A DNA stretch of 64,000 nucleotides, taken from the NCBI RefSeq assembly GCF_020085105.1, contig NC_058056.1:19206429-19270428 (forward strand), read 5' to 3'. Of the stretch, positions 14,386 through 28,000 are shown in pieces (positions within the stretch are counted from its first letter, which is position 1; every line of letters starts with the position of its first letter). The notes beneath the pieces are model-generated. The model worked only from the letters and a program-made list of their open reading frames with translations, was not told the origin of the DNA and did no database searches. The DNA is from Siniperca chuatsi. Lineage: Eukaryota; Chordata; Actinopteri; Centrarchiformes; Sinipercidae. The translations under genes were made by a program, and so were the position numbers.

Positions 14386-15046
14386 AGATTAGTGTGGTGA
14401 GTCATTGATATGATAATCTCAATCTTGTGTGTGTCATGTGGTCATGCTCTCTTGGTTGAAGGTGCGCAGTAGAACCGAAATGATTAGTTGATTAATCGAT
14501 TAGTCAATCAACAGAAAAATGATCTCTATTCTAAAGAATTTTGATAGTTAATCTTTTCAGTAATGTTTCAAGCAAAAATGCCTAAAATTCCCTCAATCCA
14601 GTTTCTCAATTTGCTGCATTTCTTCATCTTATGTGATGGAGAGGGAGAGAGGGGGAGAGAGAGGGGGAGAGAGAGGGGGAGAGAGAGAGAGGATAGCAAC
14701 ATGCATTCAATCTCTTTGTTAATTTTTGATTATATACTGCCTGTCCTGTTAGACGTCATTGGGGCAAAGTTTTATTTTGTCAGTTGGTTGTTGTGGAGAT
14801 GTGAAGTATACTGAAACTTCTATGTTAATCGTTTACTATCCCCTTGGCTACTAACAACGTAGTCGTTATACCCCATAAAGCCTAAATTTCTGTTTCCAAA
14901 AAATACAGTTTTTGACTGCATAGGACTCACTTCATAAATAAATGTGATTTCTGCAGTCCCATGCCCTTTTCCTAATTCTGTAAATCCATAATAATTCTTG
15001 TTGGCACGATCAGCATAAATATGGCACCTGCTCGGCTTGGCTCTTA

Positions 15047-15138
<92 letters not shown>

Positions 15139-18100
15139 TACCCTAAGAGATTCGCAAAGAGAAGCTTAAGAGAGGTTGGGAGGCTGCTGTTGTCAGGGCA
15201 ACAGCATTGTTTTGTTGAGGCAGGTCGCTGCATGAGATGTGTTTGATGGGGGGAGAGGGAAAAAGAGGGAAGACGTGGTGAAAGGAGAGGGAGAGAATGA
15301 AGGAGTTGAGGAACGAAAAGGTAAGAAAAGTGACTGCAGACCTGGAAGAAAACTGATAAAGGCAAGAGAGTGCACTCGGCAGTGAATCCAGAAGTTGGCT
15401 CACCTCAATCCCACATTAACCTGGCACTTAACTGCAGTACTTCTGCTAAGTATGCCTGTTGTCAGTGTGTTTGTTTGTATGCTTTATAGGCTGGTTTTAT
15501 AGTAAGAGGAATGTGTTTTTTGTCTCATAGCGGGTTTATTGAATGTATTTTGGGTAATGGTACTGGTTGTCGTCTCTGGATAAGGGGAATTTCTCTGAGA
15601 GTCAACATCTGGTTTTGATTTGCTTTTGAATACACAACATGCCTTCTGCTTTTGTCATGCTCTTGGCACTGATAGGATGTTGGTGGTCATGTGATTTTGT
15701 TATTTCTTTTGTGACAAAGACTGTGATGCTTTTTGAACAAGCAGAATGAGCTGGCAGTGAGCCAGTCTTTGAGATGTTCATTTGATTCATTTTAGTTTGA
15801 ACTCTCAGTTGCACACATGGGTAATTTTTGAACAGGTCATAGCACAGGTGGGAGAAGAGCAGTTAACAGGTTTGTGTTAAGTGTTGGTAGAATTAACAAG
15901 CTATCTCTGTCAATTTTTCCAGCTGCGAGCAGAGGTTGGCTGTCTGCAGGGAGAGTTAGAAGGGAAGCGTGCAGAGATGGAAACTTTGGACACTCTCCTC
16001 CAACGAAGGGAGCGAGAGAGTCAGGAGGGAGGCAACCTTCTAAAGATGCTCACTGATGACTTACAGACTGCTAAAGAGGAAAGGTAAGTGATGTTCTGTG
16101 TGTGTGTGTGTTCTATGTTGTGTGCATTGTTTCATGTGTATAACGGTTGTAGCTAGGTGAATTTTATACTTGGAAATGTGTCCTTACGGTGAGAAATAAA
16201 CACCAGTCATCAGTAAATGCTACTCAATGTTACCTGATGACTTGGTGAATTTATGACATGTCAAGCTCTTTTAGGTGGCAACTTTGGACTGACTGATCCA
16301 GTATGCCCTCCTAACCCAGGAGCATGAATGAGCTGTATGTTTACTAAATACTAATAAAAATAATTTCAAATGTTTCTTTCTACCTCAACAAGTCTTGCTG
16401 GTACTACAGTGAACTTCATGGAATAAAATGTAAATTTTGATTTTATTTTACTGGGTTTTTTTTACCTGAAAAATGTATTCTTGTTTCTGAACATCTGTTT
16501 TGACTTGAATGGCGGGGGAATTGAGACACCAGTGTGTTTTAAATGTAGCAATAATTAGTCTCCCGGCATAGTCATGTCCTTTTCTTGGCATATGTGTGTC
16601 TAATGTGTCACTTTCGTTTTCCCAGACGTAAACTGCAGCATGCCAATGAAATGCTGAGGAAGGTGCTGATTGAGATGGTTCGCAGCACCATTGCAACAGA
16701 AGAGCTGATTGGACAGAAGATCACTGCCAGAGCCAAAACATCTGAGCAGGCAACCCATCAGAGGAGCCCAACAGGGAACAAAGTTGCACAAGAATCAGGT
16801 CTGTTAGCATCTGATGCATTCTGAAGTTGCAGGGTGTGTTATGCTTTGATGACACAGCGAACTGTGGTTCTTTTGGCTCAGTCTAGTTCACAGGTTTTTG
16901 TTAGAGATACATATATACATAGAGACAGATTAAATGGTTAGATCCAGTTCTTCAGAGACCAAGGGGCTTTTCTTATATAAATGTACAATTTTTAAATATT
17001 TGCAACAATTCATTTGACTTGTTCTTTTTGTAGGTATTTCAGTTGCAGACTTGTCTTCAGATGACCTGGAGCTGACCCAGCTGCTCTGTGAGAGCCTGCT
17101 GGTTTCAGATACTCAGATCAATCCTGGGGGTGAAGAAGCAGCTCTGAATGCCTGCAGCAGACTGCGTCACACTGTTGACACACTACTGGAGCTGCTCAAC
17201 CAGGCCAACACACAGGTAAAGAATGTATAGACCTACTGATATCTCAATAATCCACACAAAAAAACTTTTTTTTCCCCCTGTTGTATAGTATTGTTAGCTG
17301 TTGGTTTCTCACTTTTTCTACAGCTGGAGCAAACTCATGGTGTCCACCTTTCTCTGGAGGAAAAGTTCTCTCAGGGCAGAGAAGACTCCGCTCAACTCCT
17401 TGAGCAGCACAAGCTCCTGTTGGAGCAGCTCGATCAGGAGGCGAAGCTGAAGAGTCACCTCCAGCTGGAACTCCACAAGGCAGAGGGTGAGCACTGTATC
17501 CTTGTTTGCTCTACTTCACTTGACTCATCTTATGCTGCCAAGTTACAGTAGTTAATCCACTGACTGTTAACACGCCTTGCTCCTCTGCCTATGCTCCAAT
17601 TTCACCACTTGCATTGAAGTTTAAACATAACTCAACATGCTCAGCATCAGAAATAGCTATGTGGGGTTTTGTTTTTTTTTCCCTTTCACATAAACTTTTT
17701 AACTTTGCATGATGTGTTCAGGGCTTCTGGATGGTTTTGTGGCTGAGAAAGCAGTCCTAGAGGAGTCTCTGCAGCAGAAGGAGGTGCAGGAGGAGAGACT
17801 AGTGGAGGAGCTGGAGGACCTGAAGGTGAAGCTGCACCAGATGCAGGGTCTCACTGCAGAGCTGGACGGCCTCAGAATGAAGCATCAGGAGCTCAGTGAG
17901 GAGCACACACTTCTCCTGCGCCAGAAGGAGCATCTCTCCGCTGATCTTGGGGAGAGGGAGAAAGGTGAGCAGAGCAAGCATGAAATCATGTGTCTCTGTC
18001 TGCATAAAATATTACATGACCTCTTTAGTGAGCTTGACCACATAATTATATAATGTCTGTGCTCAGATGTGTCTTCTCTCCATAGGCCTTTGGCTCAATT

Positions 18101-21100
18101 TAAATCCTGATACAGGTTTGTGGGTCAGAGTGGAGCATGAGTGTGTGTGTGTGATGAGGGGTGGGGATGAATATGCAGTATATTTGCAGTGCTGTGTGAG
18201 GTTGCTGTTTGTAACACTGCCATTGCCAGTAGCTTGTAGCAAAGGCTCTTGGAGTGCTGTGTCATTTTACCTCTTAAACAATGTTCTAGTTCAGAGCTGA
18301 GAGAGAATGCATTCAGTGTCTTTTCAGGAGGAAAGGCACAGTATGTGGAATAGTTGTATGTATTTAACTCCTCTCTTATGTCTTGCCCGCTTTTAAAATT
18401 CCTCTGTGTATGGTATTTACATCGAAAACAATTGCCCAAACCGTCCTCTTATATTTTTCAAGCTCTACTGGCAGAGACGGAGCGTTTGGCCCAGGATAGG
18501 CTAGACTTGCAGCGGCAGGCAGAGAAGGACCACAGCTCTCTGTCGCTGCGCCTCAGGGCCCTGGAGAGAGAGCTGGACGAGCAGGAAACAAAAGGCTTGG
18601 AGTCAGAGCAGCACCACAAGACCCACACTGAAGACCTCAACCAGCGTGTCCAAGCACTCGAGAAACAGCTGAAACATGACCGGCAGTTTATAGAGGCGAG
18701 TTTTCACACAATAAAATCTGAAAGTTTAAAAATGATCCCTTATTTAATATTTGTCCCTTTTTAATTTGCTGTTGTCTAAACACTTAAAATTTCAATTATG
18801 ATCTTGTATTCTTACTTCACTTTCTTTCTAGTGTTATTTGAGAGTGTCACAGACAACTTTTCATGTTGCTGCTTAATGCAGTGGACACAATCTTTCACAT
18901 AATTTGTTCCCATGCATACAGGAGCAGGCTGTGGAGCGTGAACATGAGAGAGACGAGTTCCAGCAGGAGATCCGAAGGCTGGAGGCCCAACTCAGACACA
19001 CAGCCTGTGTGGATAACAAAGGACACAGGGTGAGGCCCATTCATCTGATAGCAAGCATATATACAGTAACATCTATTAAGATATTTCTCAACAGGACAAT
19101 ACCATACAAAATGCTTGTATTTCTTGATAACAATAGTAAAAGTATTGCATGTTATGTGTTTTTTGTCTAATGCATTGCTGATGGGTTTATGAACCAGTTA
19201 ACTGAAGTGTATGTAGCAGTACTTACAGTGGTTGAAGTGATGAATGCATTGTTTTTTTTGCCAATAAGCCTGACTTTTGCCATGTGTTTATCCCTGTGCT
19301 GAACGGATTGCTGTAGTTTGAGGACTTGGTTCTGCAGGTATGAAATCTAACTAGTATTCTTCTTAGTCCTCCTGCGCTTGTGCATGGTGTGTATTGTACA
19401 TCATTATTTCTGTGCAATCATCCATAGATAAATTCTTAATGCTTGTATGTTCTTGTCATAAGTTCTACATTCATTCCCATTTCATCGTCCGTTTGCTAAT
19501 ATTCATTTGCTTCTATTTCGCACTTAATTTGTCTTTCGTCTCCATGTCACTGCTCTCCGGAATGGCTTAATTTCAATGTTCGGTACCAGCGGCTGCAGAT
19601 CCAGAATGGCTTATTTTCTACAAATCATGTAGTTTTTCATTCGCAAATCCCTTTCTGCTACTTAAAACTCTAGAAACTTGTTATCCAAAATGTTGTCCCC
19701 TCTGTCTCTGCAGGTGGAGAGTCTACAAGCTATCATCAAAGACAAGACAGAGGACCATGCCTCCTTGCTTACAGCTAATCAGCAAGCACAGCGCGATCTT
19801 GCAGAACGCAACGAGGAGATAGACAAGCTAGCTGGGCGAATCAGAGAGCTAGAGCAAGCACTGCTGAACAGTGCTGAGAGTAATAGATCTATGAGTCAAC
19901 TGGAACAAGAGCTCCACAGAGCAAAGTCAAGAGAACAGGAGCTCACACAAGTAAGAAAATGCACATTTAACACTGTCCTGCATGTGAACTTGAAATCACT
20001 CTTAATGTGTGCTCCCGCACGTTATTTTTTTCTCATAAATCTACTCACTTTTGTCAGGATAAACAGGCACTGGAGCAACAGCAGTTGTCCAACAGGCTTC
20101 AGATCTCCGCCCTGCAGTCCAAACTGGATGAGACTAGACACTGTTACCATGACAACACACGTGATCCCACCCAGGAACTTAGGGATGCTCTGGACGCTGC
20201 TCAGCAGAGCCTACAGAGCAAAGAGCAAGAGGTCTGTAGGATTTTATGCAAAGATGGTGTATGGTAGCTAAGATGATTTGGGCTGATAAGTGACTGTTGT
20301 TGTTTTGATGCTTTTTGGCTGCAGTGCCACCTTGTGGTACAAATGTGTATGGGTATGCAGGCTTGATCCATCTTTTAAAAGCCACCACTAAGACTAAAAA
20401 TGTCTTAAAGCTCAATATTTTAACCCATTACAGAAACCTATGTTGTGATTATAGAACTTGGAATATATTTTTTAGTCTGTTTAATAAGTAATGTCTTTTA
20501 GGTCGAGGTTCTGCTTGGCCAACTGGAGAATGTGCAGAGGGACTTGAGCATCAAAGAGGTTGAACTAAAACACCTCACCCTACAGCTGGAGCTGCTGACC
20601 AATCAGAATGCAGGTCACGTTAACGAGCTCCAAGAACAGATTGCTGCCCTAAAGGTAAGTGCTGCTTCGTCTTTATATCAAATTGTTACCTGTTTTATTT
20701 AGCTGCATTATAAGTATAACTTATATTTAGACAGAATTATGCTGGAAGAATGTTTGATTTGAAAAAGACATCTTTATGCAGGGGAAATGACAGAGTGACT
20801 ATTGGAGACCTTGTGAGCACAAAGACTCAAAGCACTTTCATATATTTTGGAGTTGTCCCTCTGTGGTGCCATTTTGGACTGAAATTCATAGCATCCTGAC
20901 AACCGTCTTATTTTTTAGTTTTGGGCTAATCTACCTAAATAACTGGGATGAACTTGAATAGAGAAAGAGGGATAAATACTGAGAATACGATTGGTGGCTT
21001 GTAAGATATCCATAAAAAATAGCGGAAGAAATAAATAACCTAGTATTGATGAGTGGATTTACCACATTTATGTAAAGGAGAGAATTACTTATAACTTGAG

Positions 21101-24100
21101 AACCCAGAAGGATATATTTGTTGAGAAGTGGACAAAATGGATTATTTATGTTTCATCCCTCAGGCTAGACATTTAAATACGCATCATAAACACACCATAC
21201 AGTGTTATTTTTAGCCTCTGATGGTGTATGTAATTTTTTCCCTCCAATATTTTTTTCTTTTCCCCTCATCTTTAAATCTTCCCCTCATCTTCATGTTCAT
21301 ATGATGTTGATTTTGTTTGTTATATTCTTTCTCTCTTCAAGGGCCAATTTGAAAAAAGCAAAAAAAGAAATGTATAACTTATAATTGAACTGGTATCTAC
21401 AACTCTGCTTGCAGGAGAATGTGTCTGCTCTCACCATACTCAAGGAGGAGAGAGAGGAACAAAGAGAGGTGGGGGATACAGAGGAAGAGATGCTCCCCTC
21501 AGCATTACTCCAGGAGAAAAATCAGGAGATCGACCACCTCAACAATGAGATCCAAAGACTGGAACAGGAGTTGGAGAACGTGGGGGACAACAAGGTCAGA
21601 ATAACTACACACAGAATACATGCAGACAGTGTGGAAGTACACATGGTTGATGAGGCCGTGATGAAAAATGTAATTGTCTGATTGATTGTTTTGATCTTTC
21701 TGACAAAAAGGTTTTGGAGGCTGAGCTTGAGGATCTGCGCTCACAGGTGGAACACCTTCAGTCTGAAGTCACAAGAGTGCGTGAGGACAAACAGGAGGAA
21801 GAGGAGCGCCTTCATGAGGTCATCAGCACATTGCAGGCAGAACTCGCCACATTAGGCCCCAACCTGCATGAAGTCAGTGATTCTCAAGATGGCGACAGCA
21901 TCAATCCCTCGCCCGCTCCCAGCCCTGAACCTCACCACTATACCATCCAGGAACAAGAGAGGAGGGGAGGGCCGAACAGCTTGAAGCAAGAGCTCAGTCT
22001 GACTCATTCTGCCTCATCTCGTTCCCTTCGATCTCGTCTCCAGGCCCTTCAGATCCAGCTGGAGACTGCTGTGGCAGAGAAAGAGGGACTGGAGCGATTA
22101 CTACTCACTCAGGAGGATGAGTATAGAGGACACGGGGAGGAGTTCGGAAAGAGGCTGAAAGCTGAGAGGGAGAGGGCAGATGAACTCCAAGGTCTTCTCA
22201 CCGTCAGAGAAGGTGAGCTGGAGGAAATCAAAGCCCAGATAGAAGATGAGAGGGAGAAGAGGAAACTATCTGAAGAGGAGAGGGATAGTTGCAAAATTCA
22301 AGCTCAAGAGATGAGCGCCCTGCATGAGAAGAACGCCCACCTCAGCTCTCTGATTATGGAACTCCAAAAGAAAGAACAGGAGAACGTGAGCGAGATTGAG
22401 AATCTAAAAATAAAGGAGCAGGAGATGAAAGTAGAAATGGAAGTCCTCAGAGAAACTAGTCTCACTCTTGAGAGACAAGTCCAGGAGGTAAGAGCCAAGG
22501 TGGTAAACATGGAGGAACTGGTTGCTGAGGAAAGGACAAAGATTAAAACCCTTAAGACTGTGAAGGGAGAGCTTTCTGCTGAACGTGAGGCACTGAGGAG
22601 GAGGGAAGGGAAACTCCAGGAGGAAATTGAAAGGCTCAGGCAGGAAGTTACTTCAATGAGAGCTTGTATCCAGGACCTGACAGTTCAGCTCAATGAGAAG
22701 GAAACCAGTCAAGAAGAGGCTCAAAAGGAAGTGCTGGTGAGTGAAAACAATAGTTTACCTTGTAGCTGACAGGGTTAAAAGCACAATCCAACATGCAAAT
22801 GAACACTCCTTGTCACTTCCCAATTGAATGACAGGCCTTTTAATAAAGGGAATACATTTCTATAAAGTAACCAAATCTAAGGTACCAATTAAAATTTTGA
22901 TGGTGTTAAAATGTTTGTTTACATAATTAGTTTATAAGCACAGCAATAAAACAGACCTTTATTTTCAGTTAAACTGTAATTATGTCTCTGAATATACATT
23001 ACTAAAGATTAATCTGGTCAGAAGAACCGAACCAGTCTTTCTATGCTCCAGGTTTGAAAGGGGGTCTGGGATTTTACTCTGCAAAATAATTCAGATAACT
23101 TAGATAAACGTGCTTCAACAGGCCCCATGTCCAGACAGGAAATAACCTGCTGCTGTTGTTTTTATGCTAGCGTACAGCTGTGTTAGCGACTGCAGGCAAG
23201 ACCACATCTGGTTATAGTTAACTGCCGTAACACGTCATCACAGCGTCGCTCCAGAGACAGCAGAATCTTACCAACACAAAGGAAGTGACATTAAAATGAG
23301 GAAGCAGGGGGAAAATCTTTGTTAGCTGTTGATTTTAAAGCTTTGATGCACTTTATTTTTCATTTCTTTACGTCCTAGCTTGGCAGGATGTGGTAAGGAG
23401 AAGTTGTGGTAGTTAAAAAGAGAGCATGGAGGCTGTAATGCATTTGTTGGGCTGCGGCATGTCTTTGCAGTCTGATCTGTTTTTGACGAGTTCATAGTTG
23501 TTTTGAATGTAGCCATTGTTGTTATAGTGCACCAAAGAGGTATCTAGCAGTAGATAGAAAAGACTGAATCAGATACAAAACACAGCATGTACATGTGGTA
23601 CTCGTTAAATTGCTGTTTATATTGCAAAGCAAGTTATCTGTTGTTACTCTTGTGTAAACGGTAGTTGTCGTTTTTCAGGAAAAACTGAAAACTATGAACA
23701 AAATAAAGTTAAAATATGGTATGTGGATGTAGGGCTTCATGAATACTAGTCTAAGAAAGACAATATTGATTCTAGCTGCTCATAAGAATGTTCTTTTTCT
23801 CAGACCCATGCAGAGGTGACCCTGGCTAAAGCAGATGCTGCCTTGAGACAGAGGGAGGCTGAGCTCTCCAGACTGAGGGCAGAATATCAGGCTCTGAGGG
23901 CGGAGCTGACTGCGGTGAAACAGGGTCTGAGTACCAGTACAGAAAGGGTGGAGAAACTACATAAGGAAGGACAGGTGGTAATCAATGATAATTGAGTACA
24001 GAATATCAGATATAAGTTGTAAGCAGCAGCAATCTGTCAGTCCTTTTGCTCTTTCTGTACAGATCCAACATTTGTTGTGGAGTTTGAAATTGTGGCAGTA

Positions 24101-25039
24101 CTGGATTGAGTATTGTGAGGTTGACGCACTTATTTCTTTGTCAGACTAAAGACCGTGCTCTAGTCGACCTGGAGACTGATAACCAGCTGCTGAAGGCGAA
24201 GCTTCAGGGTCTACAAGAAGACCTGGTTGTACAGGAAGAGGAACTGGCCTATCAGCAAAGAGAACTACAGCAACTCAGACAACACTGTCACCAGCAGGAC
24301 ACACTTCCTCACCAACAAGGACAACCACAAAAGGGTGAGTACTTAATGATGCTTCAAACGTATACTGCTGCTGTTATATTTTCAGATTCTGCACAGTCCA
24401 CATGGCACATTCACACCAGTGACATAGAGGTAATTAAGTTTGAATTTCAGCTGTCTGTCTCCCTATGTAATGAGCTGCAGTAATTTTATTGTACTAGGAC
24501 TGTAGTGATGTTGGTCTAGTAGTGGATTTCAGGATTGAAATCAATAGCAAACATAGCTTGAGTTTATTCCATAGATGCATTGAAGTGCTGCTTCAATATA
24601 GCAATGTGAATTATAATTAAATTAAGATTTTTAACTTTTCCTGTATTGCTGAATTGCAAACTATTTTGATATTCTGTTTGGCATTTTTGCTTGATAAGTG
24701 ACCTTAACGCCTAACATATGCTGTTTCCAGCCTCTCAAATGTGAGAATATGCTGCTTTTCTCTGTTTTATTATTGTAAATTGAGTATCTTTTGGTTTTGG
24801 ACTGTTTAGATGACGTCAAATTGGGCTCTGGGAAGATGTAATAGGTATTTTCCATTTTTGTGGATGTTTTTATAGAAGTAATTAGTCAATTAATCCAAAA
24901 AAATCAGTAGATTAATTGATAATAAAAAAATATCACTAGTTGAAACCTTATTTTGTATAGCTAATTTTATCACATAATACTCTGGTATAAAAGGTGGCGT
25001 TTTCTTGTAAACCCTTCCTCCATACAACATTTGCAAAGC

Positions 25040-25088
<49 letters not shown>

Positions 25089-28000
25089 TATTTTCAAACC
25101 AGCATTGTTTACATCCATGTTTACTAGCTAACAGCCTTCTTCCCTGCCTTTGCAGGTACATTGTTATTGCCACCTGTTGATCAGTGGAATAGTGACACCA
25201 TTGGTAGGACTGTATAGCACATCACCCGTGTATTAGTGTAAAAAAAAAAAAAAACAAACAAACTGGGAACCCACTCAGAAAAACAGCTCCATAGTGCTAT
25301 TAGAGGCCTAAAAGTTCAGAAGGAACCTTTTAAAGAGGATGGCATCACAACAGAAATATGTTCTCATTATGACAAATTTTATTTTCTTCATCAGATATTT
25401 CTCACAGAGCTTTTGAGGACATTGTGAGTGTCTCTCGTGATGAAGCCTCTCTGAGCTCTCCAGAGGTTTTGAGGAGACTCGAATGCTCGGAAGACAGAAT
25501 CCAAGAACGGTTCCACGCCTCTGTTGTCTGCTCACGTCTATCGGAGTTCAGCGCTCTGAACAGCACAGGCCTTGATCTCCCCCAAGTAAAGACCTCTCCC
25601 AGGGTTGTGATGGAGCCTCCACACTCCAGGACCATCACACCAGATCCAGCCACACAGAGCACCCACTCCCCAGGGTCCGTGTCGGTGTCTGACAACTTCT
25701 CCATGCTCGACTCACTGGACACTGACAGAGTATGTGGTCTAACACTTCCATACGCGCTACCTTTTTTTGGCATTTTGTAAGAAGCTTTTGGACTTTTTTC
25801 CTTTGGTTCAGATACGGTTAAATATTTGTTCAAATTTTTGTTTAAAAAAAAAAAAATGTCTTAGGTGCGTGAGTTGGAAGGACTTGACCTAACAGCACCT
25901 CCATCTCCTCTTGGCTCCACCTCCTCCTTGTCTGCACCAGAATGGGCCAGTGATGGATATGGCAGCAGTGAGTATTGCCACAATGAGCAAGCATGACTGT
26001 TGTCCCTGACAATTTCAAGTCAACCGGGTCATGGTATATCTAAAAGTGCTACGTCAAGGCAACTGGACTAACTTTGAACTAAAATAGCCTTTTAGAATGA
26101 GAGGTGAAATGTTTAGAAGAATATAAAGCAAGTCCAGTTGCCTTGACTTAGCACTAGAAAAATCTGTTTTGTACTGTATGTTGTAACAAATTTCAGGGTT
26201 CCCACAGGTCCTTGAAAGTTTGTGAATTTGAGGGGGGTGAAATCAAGGCCTTGAAAGTTTTGGAAAATAGACATAGGTCATTGAAAGTGCTTGGATTTAA
26301 ATATGTTGTGCAAGAATAGAAATTGAAGTTCTTTTGATATGTTTTCTGGTCTTTTTATAGTTTGTTGACAATAAGATAAATGTAGAATATTACCAGACTT
26401 AACTACTTAACTCTTATCTCCTTGTGCTTCAGATGTGAGTTCAGAATTGGGTGCAAGGCTGAGATTGGAGCTGGAACAGACTGAAAGGCTGGATGCTCAG
26501 TTTGTTGAGTATCTCCGCTGCCGAGGAATAAACCCCACAGTTAACACAGATAGTGCTGCTGGCAGTATGAGCTACAGTGATGACCTGTTGTCACCTGAGC
26601 TTCAGGTAGGCTTTATTTATACTTGGCGGCAGTAATTCTATTTATTTAACAGTAAGCCTATATTTTATTCAGTTTCTTTCTCCATCTTTCTGCAGGGTCT
26701 GTTGAAGAAAGTGTATCAAGAAAGCTGCCGAATTCTCACTTTGTCCCAACGTCGTGCCACTTCCTCAACTCAACCTCATCTTTCAGGCGTAAAAGCCTTC
26801 TCATTGAGTCAGACACAGCATCATTGTCAAGATAGCTCCACCCTACTGGCCCATCAGGACAAATCATCCTCCAACCCGCCCATGAGCTGGCAGCAGGAGA
26901 AGAGGGCACTGCAGGAGACTGTGATTGCTCTCCGAGAGCTGCTCTGTCGTATGGCCCAGAGACAAACACAAGTGAGTTTCTGTGTTTTTAAAGAGACTTT
27001 ACAGTCATCTAGTGAAAGGAAGATTTGTTTTAAATCTTAAGTTAGTGGCATGACGCTATAATATCGTCAGTCTTTGTATACATAATTGCACGTTCCATTT
27101 AGGTATAAGATGAGAGAGTTTCAGCTTAATGTGAATTTGTCTCTTGGTTCTATTGAGTATCTGTGCTGATCCCGTTCTTCTCTCTTCCTCAGACTGACTA
27201 CAGAGGTGATGATGACTGGTACAGTGATCAGCTCCGGACTGATGGACGGGTTGAATCCCAACTGAGGGCAGAGCTGGAGGAGAGCCAGAAACAACTGAAA
27301 TGTGCTCATGACACTCAGCAAGAGCAAAAGATCAAAATGCAGTCACTCAGGTATTACACACACCGAATAACAGCATTCAAGCACACCTTCTCTATAAGTT
27401 GACATATTATACAAAAACAGATTACGCTGTATGTTGTCAATCATATTGGGTAAAATCAGCAATTATGTTTTGAATGCTAAAATTGTGCATTCAGTGTATT
27501 AAAGTGGCTTATTTGATCTTTATCATTTGATCCAATTATTCTATTACTTTTCAAAAAACTTAAAGCATTCTTTTATTTTTTGGATTTAATTGAATTCACT
27601 AGTTTCTTTTTTTTTTTTTAGCTCAGGTCAACCAATGAGTGCCTGGCAAGTAGTGTGACTGCTCACCTCCCTAATTTCCAAATAATCTCGTATTATATGT
27701 TGTTATAACATTGTTTAGGGAATCTTGGTTCCTCAGTTCTTTAGTGATGCTAGTATGAACTTTCCTCTCTCTTCACCATGTTTCCTTCACACTCACACAA
27801 ACATGTTTGTAATAATACCAAAAGTGATGAAAAGTAAGGTTAGAATTGTGTTTTTCTTCAGGTTGGCTGTAGAAGAGGGTGAGGAAGCTTTGAGAAGAGA
27901 GCAGACCAAAGTCCAGGAGCTTCAACAACAACTGGAGCAGGAGAGAGCTCTGAGTCTCCGCAAAGACCGAGAAGAGGAGGAAAGGAGAGGGGTAAGACTG

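Larger units (their letters stand above)
10110..20654 (+). other. pcnt: pcnt coding exons, block 2 (19 exons)
   Basis: Exons: 10110-10356, 10499-10646, 11133-11586, 11730-11927, 12098-12169, 12903-13007, 13301-13453, 14179-14325, 15923-16083, 16626-16798, 17034-17215, 17324-17486, 17722-17964, 18463-18695, 18922-19029, 19317-19337 (candidate microexon), 19714-19950, 20058-20231, 20502-20654. The junction after 18695 must use a GC donor. The 11133 exon encodes a run of repeated 'KHxxEL'-type units. The 16626-17215 exons hold a less charged segment (MLRKVLIEMVRSTIA, then DLELTQLLCESLLV) that interrupts the coiled coil. Four of these introns or their neighbours carry CA/TG tracts close to the donor. 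Confidence 0.83.

Noticed and set aside
14820-15365. Long minus-strand open frame of 181 codons
   Set aside because: It is mostly a (CA)44 tract read as a Val-Cys repeat; no splice logic or known protein.
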